This document shows, piece after piece, positions 1 to 5,478 of a stretch of DNA of 5,478 nt. Below the pieces are notes generated by a model. It saw only the letters and a program-made list of their open reading frames with translations. It had not been told where the DNA came from and ran no database searches. Source of the DNA: Spirochaetaceae bacterium (GTDB taxonomy: Bacteria; Spirochaetota; Spirochaetia; Treponematales; Breznakiellaceae); the NCBI GenBank assembly GCA_031267475.1, contig JAIRZA010000140.1, forward strand, positions 1 to 5,478, read 5' to 3'. Each line of letters starts with the position of its first letter. Position 1 is the stretch's first letter. Made by a program: the position numbers and the translations under genes.

Positions 1-407
1 CGCTGCGGCTTATACCGCGCCGTGTTTACGTTGGCATAGGATGCCGTAAAGGTGTGGAAGCCGCCGCGATAGCCGAAATTTTTGATTCAGTCCTCGAATC
101 GTTTAACCTTGACAGCCGCAGTGTTGCTGGAGCCGGCAGCATAGACCTAAAAAAATCAGAAGCGGGCTTGCTTAGTTTCTGCGAAAGCCGCTCAATTTCA
201 AGCGTTTTCTTTAGCGCGGATGATCTTCAATCGGTACAAGGCGGTTTTAGCGGTTCTGATTTTGTTAAAGAAACGACTGGTGTAGACAATGTGTGTGAAC
301 GCGCCGCTGTACTGGCTTCTGGGAACGGCAGCCTTCTGATAAAAAAGACGGCGCGAAACGGTGTCAGCATAGCGGCGGCAGCCGCGTCTGTAGATTTACA
401 TTTTTGA
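1..407 (+). CDS. cbiG: Cobalt-precorrin-5A hydrolase CbiG, C-terminal domain (5'-truncated by window edge)
   Basis: The reading frame is open from base 3 and gives 134 residues up to the TGA at 405-407; the start lies outside the window. The visible part matches the CbiG C-terminal domain from start to end: VGIGCRKG near visible residue 10, a SIDLKKSEAGLL segment (family form 'TIDLKADEPGL'), VFFSADDL, a TTGVDNVCERAAVLASG segment containing the conserved GV-x-VCE-x-AA signature, then LLIKKTARNGVSIA near the C-terminus. In the anaerobic cobalamin pathway CbiG opens the delta-lactone of cobalt-precorrin-5A and releases acetaldehyde, in the cytoplasm. The GTG at 54 is internal to the conserved GIGCRKG-V motif and is not a start. 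The protein could be fused upstream to another Cbi enzyme, as CbiG sometimes is, but this cannot be seen here. No terminator with a T-run follows the stop. The domain call is firm; the full gene structure is unknown. Confidence 0.87.
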   Translation, partial: LRLIPRRVYVGIGCRKGVEAAAIAEIFDSVLESFNLDSRSVAGAGSIDLKKSEAGLLSFCESRSISSVFFSADDLQSVQGGFSGSDFVKETTGVDNVCERAAVLASGNGSLLIKKTARNGVSIAAAAASVDLHF

Positions 408-467
408 CACAACCCGTACTCACTATGAATAGGACACACCCGCCAAAGTTGGAATGGATACCCCCAC

Positions 468-501
468 AGCGGCGGAAAACTTAGCCGCTATCTTGATAGC
501 G
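468..501 (+). repeat. Two overlapping, mutually exclusive hairpins
   Basis: AGCGGC at 468-473 pairs with GCCGCT at 484-489 around a 10-base loop. CGCTATC at 486-492 pairs with GATAGCG at 495-501 around a TT turn. Bases 486-489 are used by both, so in RNA only one can form at a time. No T-run follows, so this is not a plain intrinsic terminator. The pairings are read directly from the sequence; any regulatory role is speculation. Confidence 0.5.
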
Positions 502-547
502 CGTCCACATCGTCGTTGTGTCATGGGGATGATAGCGCGTAGCACAT
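494..547. repeat. Imperfect direct repeat, two units about 36 bases apart
   Basis: TGATAGCGCGT occurs exactly at 494-504 and again at 530-540. Each copy is followed after 1-2 mismatched or inserted bases by CACAT (506-510 and 543-547), giving two units of about 17 bases. The first copy also supplies the right arm of the 486-501 palindrome. It may be part of the same repeat element as the hairpins to the right. Confidence 0.6.
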
Positions 548-563
548 GGAAACCCGCTGGCTG

Positions 564-588
564 GCTCAACGCGCTGTGCGCGTTGAGC
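564..588. repeat. Hairpin H1 (11 bp perfect stem, TGT loop)
   Basis: GCTCAACGCGC at 564-574 is the exact reverse complement of GCGCGTTGAGC at 578-588, leaving a 3-base loop at 575-577. It is the first of four similar hairpins and lies 3 bases before H2; the joint between them, CTCCGGAG at 588-595, is itself palindromic. No T-run follows, so it is not an intrinsic terminator in either direction. Confidence 0.9.
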
Positions 589-591
589 TCC

Positions 592-616
592 GGAGTTTGC
601 GCTCCGCGCAAACTCC
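592..616. repeat. Hairpin H2 (11 bp perfect stem, TCC loop)
   Basis: GGAGTTTGCGC at 592-602 pairs perfectly with GCGCAAACTCC at 606-616 around a 3-base loop. It forms a pair with H1. Its outer arm GGAGTTT/AAACTCC is shared with H3, so the left arm of H2 could also pair with the right arm of H3 in a larger fold. A degenerate half-copy lies at 714-735. Confidence 0.9.
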
Positions 617-654
617 ACGCCCCTCGGTGAGGTTCCGACTCCTACAAACGGCAG

Positions 655-677
655 GGAGTTTCGCGCAGCGAAACTCC
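655..677. repeat. Hairpin H3 (10 bp perfect stem, GCA loop)
   Basis: GGAGTTTCGC at 655-664 pairs perfectly with GCGAAACTCC at 668-677 around GCA. It lies 38 bases after H2; that gap contains a minor stem, CCTC-GGT-GAGG at 622-632, and a further ACTCC at 638-642. The arm is nearly that of H2, and the core CGC-GCA-GCG is the same as in H4. Confidence 0.9.
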
Positions 678-680
678 TAA

Positions 681-703
681 AGCAAAACGCGCAGCGTTTT
701 GCT
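681..703. repeat. Hairpin H4 (10 bp perfect stem, GCA loop)
   Basis: AGCAAAACGC at 681-690 pairs perfectly with GCGTTTTGCT at 694-703 around GCA. It follows H3 after the 3 bases TAA, repeating the 3-base spacing seen between H1 and H2. No T-run follows it. Confidence 0.9.
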
Positions 704-713
704 ACGCTGGCGG

Positions 714-735
714 GCGCATGGCGCAAACTACACGC
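714..735. repeat. Degenerate half-copy of hairpin H2
   Basis: Bases 714-735 align without gaps to 599-620, which cover the core, loop, right arm and flank of H2. Only 4 of 22 positions differ, 3 of them in the loop. The right-arm segment GCGCAAACT and the downstream CACGC are kept, while the left arm GGAGTTT is absent upstream of 714. This suggests a decayed or partly copied fifth unit. Confidence 0.6.
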
Positions 736-787
736 ATTCTTGCCGGCTCGTCCGATTCGGTCTTTTTTTATTAAGGTTTTTTACATA

Positions 788-793
788 TATTAT
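788..793 (+). promoter_or_regulatory. Candidate -10 element just before mltG (weak)
   Basis: TATTAT at 788-793 differs from the TATAAT consensus at one base and lies in an AT-rich stretch (761-798). The best-placed upstream hexamer, TTTTTA at 765-770, gives a 17-base spacer but matches the -35 consensus at only three positions. If used, transcription would begin at about base 800, the A of the mltG start codon. AT-rich DNA often produces such matches by chance. Confidence 0.25.
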
Positions 794-799
794 AGTAGC

Positions 800-1858
800 A
801 TGAAGTTACGTAACGTATTTACTATCGCGGCCTCGCTGTTAGGCGGTATTTTTTTACTTGCGGCGCTGGCGACAGGACTCACCATATATTTTAACACCGC
901 GCCTTCACAAACGCCGGTTGGCGCGGAGGGTGTCGGCGTAATGGACAACGGCAATGTAGTAATAGAAATACATGAAGGAGAAAGCTCCATCTCGGCAGGC
1001 GGGAGACTGTTCGACGCGGGCGTAATAAGAAGCATACTGTTTTGGGGAATACTTTCACGGATTGAGCATGAATACATCAAAGCCGGCGTTTATCAGATTG
1101 AGTTTCCGGTAAGCCAAATCGCGCTTCACAAGATATTGCGCGGCGGCAGGCAGCAACTAGTCCGCATTACCGTGCCGGAAGGCGCGACACTACGGAAAAC
1201 CGCCGCAATATTGGAAAAAGCGGGAATCTGTTCCGCCGGGTCTTTTTTACAAGCGGCGGAGGACGGCGCTTTGCTTGATGAATACAATGTCGCCGGCAAA
1301 ACAATGGAAGGCTACTTATACCCCGACACGTACCTGTTTCAGGCGCAGTATCCGGCGGAGCTTGTAGTACGCAAAATGGCGGATACTTTTTTAAGCCGCC
1401 TGGATGAATTAGATATAAACAAGGACGCTTTTACACCCGCCGGACTGTATGAAAAAGTAACACTTGCGTCAATCATCGAGCGGGAATACCGGGCGGCGGA
1501 CGAAGCCGCCAAAATAGCCGGCGTGTTTCAAAACCGGCTGGAACGCGGAATGCGCCTTGAATCCTGCGCGACGGTCGAATACATAATCACCGAAATTCAA
1601 GGGAAGCCGCATCCAAACCGGCTGTTCAACCGCGATATTCAGATTCAAAACCCCTATAACACATATATACGCGCCGGATTGCCGCCTGGTCCAATAGCCG
1701 CGCCCGGCGCTGTAGCCCTAAAAGCCGCCTTCACCCCGGAAGACAACGACTTTTTATTTTTCCGTGTCGTAAACCCAAGCTCAGGCCGGCATTATTTTTC
1801 AAAAAACTTTGACGAACACATATCGGCGGGCGAACTTTTATTGAAAGGAAACCGCTGA
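800..1858 (+). CDS. mltG: Endolytic murein transglycosylase MltG (YceG-like)
   Basis: This 352-residue protein has the usual MltG length. MltG cuts nascent glycan strands next to the inner membrane, leaving a 1,6-anhydro end, and is thought to set where strand growth stops. A short basic start (MKLRN) precedes one membrane segment at about residues 7-31, so the enzyme domain should face the periplasm. A LysM-like part follows (about 60-130). The YceG core contains EGYLYPDTY from E170, LASIIERE at 222-229, NRLERGMRLES, YNTY at 286-289, GLPPGP at 293-298 and GRHYFSK at 329-335. E227 aligns, from memory of the family, with the catalytic Glu of E. coli MltG (E218). I chose the ATG at 800 because it begins directly before the membrane segment. 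The frame stays open to a TTG at 740, which would add 20 residues, but neither start has a clear Shine-Dalgarno. dnaG begins 1 base after the stop, implying co-transcription. Confidence 0.92.
   Translation: MKLRNVFTIAASLLGGIFLLAALATGLTIYFNTAPSQTPVGAEGVGVMDNGNVVIEIHEGESSISAGGRLFDAGVIRSILFWGILSRIEHEYIKAGVYQIEFPVSQIALHKILRGGRQQLVRITVPEGATLRKTAAILEKAGICSAGSFLQAAEDGALLDEYNVAGKTMEGYLYPDTYLFQAQYPAELVVRKMADTFLSRLDELDINKDAFTPAGLYEKVTLASIIEREYRAADEAAKIAGVFQNRLERGMRLESCATVEYIITEIQGKPHPNRLFNRDIQIQNPYNTYIRAGLPPGPIAAPGAVALKAAFTPEDNDFLFFRVVNPSSGRHYFSKNFDEHISAGELLLKGNR
1844..1849 (+). promoter_or_regulatory. Ribosome binding site for dnaG
   Basis: AAAGGA lies 10 bases before the ATG at 1860, inside the last codons of mltG. 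It supports 1860 as the dnaG start. Its position within the upstream coding region suggests that translation of mltG and dnaG is coupled. Confidence 0.65.
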
Positions 1859-1859
1859 T

Positions 1860-3659
1860 ATGGGACTTATCGCGGCGGAAACCATAAACGAACTAAACAG
1901 CCGCCTTGACGCGGTCGCCGTTGTGGGCGATTACGTTAAACTCGAAAAAAAAAGCGGACGCTGGTGGGGACGCTGTCCATTTCACAACGAAAAGACACCT
2001 TCCTTTACCGTAGATCCGGAGCGAAAAACATATTACTGCTTTGGATGTCATGAAGGCGGCGGAGTTGTAAACTTCGTAATGGAAATGGACAAACTCAGTT
2101 TCCCCGAAGCGGTGGAAATTTTGGCAAAACGTTTCGGCGTGTCTGTGATACGGGAAAACACAGACGGAATCATCAACACAAGCGAAATTGAGAAAAAAAA
2201 AGAAAATCTAAGCGTACTGTACAACCGCGTTGCCGGAAGTTTCAGCTATATCTTGATGGAAACGCAGGAAGGCGCGGCGGCTTTGCGCTATGTAAGATCG
2301 CGCGGCTTTACGGATGAACTTATACAACGTTTTAGACTAGGCTACGCTCCGCAGGAGACATTCTGGCTGCATAAATTTTTGCTTGGCAAGGGCTATTCCG
2401 AATCTTTTTTAGCCGAAAGCGGCCTTTTTACAAAAGCGAATCCCCGCAAGGCGTTTTTTTCAGACCGTCTAATATTTCCAATATCCGGCAGGCAGGGACA
2501 AATAACGGCGTTCGGCGGCAGAATTTTGAACGGCGACGGCCCCAAATACATTAATTCGGCGGAATCCTTAATTTATAAAAAGAGGGAAACGCTGTTCGCC
2601 ATAGATTTAGCGATGGCGGAGATAAGAAACACAAAAGAAGTGATAGTCGCGGAAGGCTACATGGATGTAATGGCGCTGCACGAGGCGGGAATTCGCAACG
2701 CTGTGGCCCCGCTGGGCACAGCGTTCACTGCTGAACAGGCGCGGCTGTTAGGCCGCTGGGCCGGCAGGATAAAACTGTTATTTGACAGCGACGCGGCGGG
2801 TAGGGCGGCGGCGGCAAAGGCGATTCTGACCTGCCGAAGCGTGTCAATCCCGGCGTTCGTTGTAGCGCCGGAAAGCTCGGCGGACTTAAAAGATCCGGCG
2901 GACATTTTGAAAGAAAAGGGCGCGGGGTACTTGCAACAATTTGTAAAAAAATGTATACTTGATTTTGAGTACCTGTTATCCGAAAACAAGCGCTCATTGA
3001 ACAATTCAGATTCAAACGGGAAAGCAAGGGCGGTCTCTTCTCTATTCCCGTTTTTAGATCTCGTTGATTCTGAAGTTGAGCGGGAAACTTATATTAGGCG
3101 GATAGCGGAAGCTTTTGAAACAGGAATTCAACCGGTATTAAATGATTATAAAGTTTGGCATGACGGCGGGTCTACGACTACACCCAAAAACACTGAGGCG
3201 ATTGTACAGCGATCTATACGTATGAATGATGAACTTTATCTACTGAACGCGGTAGCGGTAAATTGCGGCGCGAATTCTTCGTTGTTTGCTAAGCTGCGCT
3301 CCGCGATTCCGATTGAGGGGTTTACAGATCATAATGCTAAAGAGCTTTATATAACGCTTGAAGAGTGCAGCCGGGCGGGTAGTATGAATTTTGAAGCCAT
3401 TCTGAACGGTATAGAGGACGGGGCGCTTAGACAATTTGTTGCGGAAAACGCCGCAACTAAGGCGTTCTCTGAAAAGCCGGAGTTCATAGTTGCCGATAGC
3501 ATAAGAAGGGTGCAGGAAGAGCGTTTGACGCGCAAACAAAACGAGCTTGTCTTAAGAATGCGCGCCGCTAAAAGCGATGGTTTGTCTGTGGATGATTTAA
3601 TTCACGAAAAAATGTTCATTGATGCAGAACTGCAAAACTTAAAAGGGGTTAATAAATGA
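1860..3659 (+). CDS. dnaG: DNA primase DnaG
   Basis: This 599-residue primase makes the short RNA primers for lagging-strand synthesis at the replication fork, working with the DnaB helicase. All three domains are visible. The N-terminal CHC2 zinc-binding domain has C39, H42, C60 and C63 as ligands. The polymerase core has the basic residues R146, R221, K229 and K241, and the TOPRIM signature: EGYMDV with E265 and D269, and FDSDAAGR with D309 and D311. These core positions coincide with E. coli numbering as I recall it, so the active site appears intact. The region from about residue 455 to the end is helical, poorly conserved and corresponds to the helicase-binding domain. The ATG at 1860 has a good AAAGGA upstream and gives the usual start (ETINELNSRLDAVAVVGDYV). 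The stop overlaps the rpoD start. Two runs of nine A's lie within the gene (1945-1953 and 2193-2201). Confidence 0.97.
   Translation: MGLIAAETINELNSRLDAVAVVGDYVKLEKKSGRWWGRCPFHNEKTPSFTVDPERKTYYCFGCHEGGGVVNFVMEMDKLSFPEAVEILAKRFGVSVIRENTDGIINTSEIEKKKENLSVLYNRVAGSFSYILMETQEGAAALRYVRSRGFTDELIQRFRLGYAPQETFWLHKFLLGKGYSESFLAESGLFTKANPRKAFFSDRLIFPISGRQGQITAFGGRILNGDGPKYINSAESLIYKKRETLFAIDLAMAEIRNTKEVIVAEGYMDVMALHEAGIRNAVAPLGTAFTAEQARLLGRWAGRIKLLFDSDAAGRAAAAKAILTCRSVSIPAFVVAPESSADLKDPADILKEKGAGYLQQFVKKCILDFEYLLSENKRSLNNSDSNGKARAVSSLFPFLDLVDSEVERETYIRRIAEAFETGIQPVLNDYKVWHDGGSTTTPKNTEAIVQRSIRMNDELYLLNAVAVNCGANSSLFAKLRSAIPIEGFTDHNAKELYITLEECSRAGSMNFEAILNGIEDGALRQFVAENAATKAFSEKPEFIVADSIRRVQEERLTRKQNELVLRMRAAKSDGLSVDDLIHEKMFIDAELQNLKGVNK
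2931..2959 (+). promoter_or_regulatory. Candidate internal promoter within dnaG, reading toward rpoD
   Basis: TTGCAA at 2931-2936 (4 of 6 to the -35 consensus) and TATACT at 2954-2959 (5 of 6 to the -10 consensus) are separated by 17 bases, the optimal spacing. Transcription would start near 2966, about 690 bases before rpoD. In E. coli, rpoD has extra promoters inside dnaG, which makes this location plausible. The call rests on pattern matching alone and such matches do occur by chance. Confidence 0.3.
3641..3648 (+). promoter_or_regulatory. Ribosome binding site for rpoD
   Basis: AAAAGGGG lies 7 bases before the ATG at 3656, inside the last codons of dnaG. It supports this ATG, which overlaps the dnaG stop as ATGA, and suggests translational coupling between primase and sigma factor. 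Confidence 0.7.
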
Positions 3660-5478
3660 TAAAAGAAGCGCAAATTGATCCTGTTAAAAAAGAGGATGTT
3701 TACTCCGCTGATAAAACATCCGTGTCTCTGGAAAATGAAAATCTGGATTCAGGCGTCATTGATATTGACGACAGCATTGAAAACGATAATCAGCCGGATC
3801 CATCGCTGGAAAAACTAATCGAGTACGCAAAAATAAAAAATAATCGCATAACGCACGACGACATGGAAGAATTCCTTCCTGAACATATAATAAACGACGC
3901 TGAAAAAATGGAGCTTGTTTTTTCCATTTTGGAGGCAAAAAACATAGAACTGGAACGCGAGGAAAGCGGCGATGAAGAAGAGGTGCTTAAAGCGTTTATA
4001 AAAACCGCCTCGCTGGAAAAGAAGCGTTTACGCCCCTCCGCCGATAAAGAAACGGTTATTGACGATCCTGTACGCCTTTATTTAAAAGAAATCGGAAAGG
4101 TGCATCTTCTTAACGGCGATCAGGAAAAGGGTCTTTCCAGAAAAATGGAAGAAGGCGGCAATATAATAAAAGACGTTATAAGACGCTCCGGCATGATTCT
4201 GACGGAATATCACCGCATAGCGCAGAAGGCTTTTTCAAAAAAAGAAGCTAAAGATCTGCAAGAAAAAACGAAAAAAGAAATCACAGAATTCATGACGGAG
4301 CGCCGCCGGCTTTATAATTTTTATAAAGAAAGCCTGCGTTTGATAGAGCCGGATTTGAAAAAATATATCGACCTAAAGCGGAAACTAATATTGAGGGGAA
4401 TACGCGGCGCTGATATTTTTGAAGACGCGGATCTGGCAAAATTAAGAACTGAACTGCTTGGCTTAATAAAAACGATGGAGATACACCCGGAAGAAATAAA
4501 TGTTTTTTCCGACAAGTTTGTACAGGCCGCAAAAAAGATTAAACGTTTCCGCAAAGAGCAGGAACGTATTGAAAAACGGCTTCAAGTAGCCTCTATGAAA
4601 GAACTGCGCACATTGGGACGCGGGCTTACCATAAAAGAAGATCGCGAGCGTTTTGAGACTCAATTGGGTCTTACTTCCGACGAGATAAAAGAAAAGATAC
4701 AGCATATTCAACAGACGCAAAAGCGGCTTGAACAGTTGGAAGATGAATTTGAGGAATCCTGCGACAACATCAATCTTATGGCGCGTGAAATTAACTACGG
4801 ACGCAAGATGTTGAAGGACGCGAAGGATAAACTTATAACGGCAAATTTACGCCTTGTAGTTTCAATCGCTAAAAAGTACACGAACCGCGGTCTGCATTTT
4901 TTTGATCTTGTACAAGAAGGAAACATAGGTCTAATCAAAGCCGTTGAAAAATTTGAATACCAGAAGGGTTTTAAATTTTCAACGTATGCGACATGGTGGA
5001 TACGGCAGGCGATAACGCGCTCAATTTCTGATCAGGCGCGCACGATTCGCGTGCCGGTGCATATGATAGAGCAGATAAATAAAGTGGGCAGAGAATCCCG
5101 CCAGCTTCTGCAATCATTGGGGCGCGAGCCTTCCGATGATGAGATAGCCGAAAAACTTGGATGGACGGCGGCGCGTGTAAAGACGGTTAAAAGCGTCGCC
5201 CGCGAGCCTATATCGCTTGAAACGCCTATAGGCGAGGAAGAGGATTCGCTTTTGGGTGATTTCATTGAAGATAAAGATGTCGAAAATCCGGCCAGCAAAA
5301 CCGCTTTTACACTGCTTCAAGAGCGTCTTTTCGGTGTATTATCGACACTGCCCAAACGGGAACAGGAAGTGTTAAAGATGCGTTTTGGTTTGGACGACGG
5401 CTACTCGTTGACGCTTGAGGAAGTCGGACTTTACTTTAATGTTACCCGTGAACGCATCAGGCAAATAGAGGCAAAGGC
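3656..5478 (+). CDS. rpoD: Primary RNA polymerase sigma factor RpoD (sigma-70), 3' end cut by window edge
   Basis: 607 codons are open from the ATG at 3656 to the window edge. The main sigma factor directs RNA polymerase to housekeeping promoters. Visible parts: an acidic N-terminal stretch (1-49); region 1.1 (about 50-103); region 1.2 with DDPVRLYLKEIG at 136-147; a long, charged, coiled non-conserved region (about 171-375); region 2 from D388, with TWWIRQAITRSI at 446-457 (regions 2.3-2.4, -10 melting and recognition) and RTIRVPVH at 462-469 leading into region 3; region 3 to about 545; and region 4 with the helix-turn-helix TLEEVGLYFNVTRERIRQIE (from T586) that reads the -35 element. The full set of regions 1.1 to 4.2 marks it as the primary sigma rather than an alternative one. 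About 20-25 residues (the usual 'LRKLRHPSRSRKL' tail) should lie beyond the window. The start has a good upstream AAAAGGGG and overlaps the dnaG stop. Confidence 0.97.
   Translation, partial: MIKEAQIDPVKKEDVYSADKTSVSLENENLDSGVIDIDDSIENDNQPDPSLEKLIEYAKIKNNRITHDDMEEFLPEHIINDAEKMELVFSILEAKNIELEREESGDEEEVLKAFIKTASLEKKRLRPSADKETVIDDPVRLYLKEIGKVHLLNGDQEKGLSRKMEEGGNIIKDVIRRSGMILTEYHRIAQKAFSKKEAKDLQEKTKKEITEFMTERRRLYNFYKESLRLIEPDLKKYIDLKRKLILRGIRGADIFEDADLAKLRTELLGLIKTMEIHPEEINVFSDKFVQAAKKIKRFRKEQERIEKRLQVASMKELRTLGRGLTIKEDRERFETQLGLTSDEIKEKIQHIQQTQKRLEQLEDEFEESCDNINLMAREINYGRKMLKDAKDKLITANLRLVVSIAKKYTNRGLHFFDLVQEGNIGLIKAVEKFEYQKGFKFSTYATWWIRQAITRSISDQARTIRVPVHMIEQINKVGRESRQLLQSLGREPSDDEIAEKLGWTAARVKTVKSVAREPISLETPIGEEEDSLLGDFIEDKDVENPASKTAFTLLQERLFGVLSTLPKREQEVLKMRFGLDDGYSLTLEEVGLYFNVTRERIRQIEAK

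Larger units (their letters stand above)
408..799. other. Intergenic region rich in palindromes, no credible gene
   Basis: This 392-base gap separates cbiG from mltG. Going rightwards it holds a short GC-rich stem overlapping a second palindrome (468-501), an imperfect direct repeat (494-547), four strong hairpins in two pairs (564-703), a half-copy of one hairpin (714-735), and an AT-rich stretch (761-798) just before mltG. A 9-base inverted pair, TGACACAAC at 405-413 and GTTGTGTCA at 515-523, also spans the left part. Short open frames cross it on both strands, but they consist of translated palindromes with no recognisable domain and no ribosome binding site. I saw no cobalamin riboswitch, tRNA or other known RNA. 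The pattern fits a non-coding repeat element inserted between two operons. No hairpin is directly followed by a T-run, so a standard intrinsic terminator is not evident. Confidence 0.75.

Noticed and set aside
408..563. Cobalamin riboswitch near cbiG
   Set aside because: No B12-box-like sequence was seen, and the position is downstream of cbiG and upstream of a cell-wall gene, where such control would not be expected.
481..726. Minus-strand open frame of 81 codons across the hairpin array, and an overlapping 62-codon frame at 423-611
   Set aside because: The translation is simply read through the palindromes (Ser/Arg/Ala-rich, no domain), with no ribosome binding site; palindromic GC-rich repeats commonly stay open by chance.
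743..769. Possible intrinsic terminator: CCG/CGG stem at 752-760 followed by seven T's (763-769)
   Set aside because: The stem is only 3 bp, too weak for a terminator; the T-run fits better as part of the AT-rich upstream region of mltG.
718..774. Small + strand frame starting MAQTTRIL, 18 codons
   Set aside because: It starts inside the repeat half-copy, has no ribosome binding site and ends just before the mltG promoter-like stretch; nothing supports translation.
740..799. Extended mltG start at TTG 740
   Set aside because: It would place 20 extra residues before a normal N-terminal signal anchor, begins in sequence adjoining the repeat, and lacks a ribosome binding site; the ATG at 800 fits the family better.
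2657..3027. Minus-strand open frames of 115 and 100 codons within dnaG
   Set aside because: They are antisense shadows of the conserved TOPRIM region of dnaG, with compositional bias and no recognisable domain.

Overview
The window holds a short accessory stretch followed by core housekeeping genes, all on the + strand. In order: the 3' end of a cobalamin-biosynthesis gene (cbiG, 1-407); a 392-base gap dense in palindromes (408-799); mltG for a membrane-anchored endolytic peptidoglycan transglycosylase (800-1858); dnaG for DNA primase (1860-3659); and rpoD for the primary sigma factor (3656 to the window edge, lacking only its last residues).

The three complete or near-complete genes look like one transcription unit. 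mltG and dnaG are 1 base apart, and dnaG and rpoD overlap in an ATGA. This is a version of the 'macromolecular synthesis' arrangement (rpsU-dnaG-rpoD in E. coli) in which a cell-wall enzyme takes the place of ribosomal protein S21. It links synthesis of replication primers, housekeeping transcription and termination of glycan-strand growth. DnaG and RpoD carry every expected catalytic or DNA-contacting motif and show no sign of decay.

Organism: a bacterium with moderate GC and AT-rich patches. cbiG belongs to the anaerobic (early cobalt insertion) B12 route, which suggests an anaerobe. The mltG-dnaG-rpoD order, and a sigma factor with a long non-conserved region and the variant GLYFNVTRERIRQIE in region 4.2, fit my recollection of spirochaetes of the Treponema group. 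This is inference from gene order and motif memory, and no database was searched.

The most unusual part is 408-799. It holds four perfect hairpins, each with a 10-11 bp stem and a 3-base loop, arranged as two pairs (564-616 and 655-703) with 3-base gaps inside each pair. A half-copy of one hairpin lies at 714-735, and there is a separate direct repeat at 494-547. It looks like a REP/BIME-like or MITE-like repeat element between the cobalamin locus and the mltG-dnaG-rpoD operon. I saw no new protein system, transposase, CRISPR array, tRNA or rRNA.
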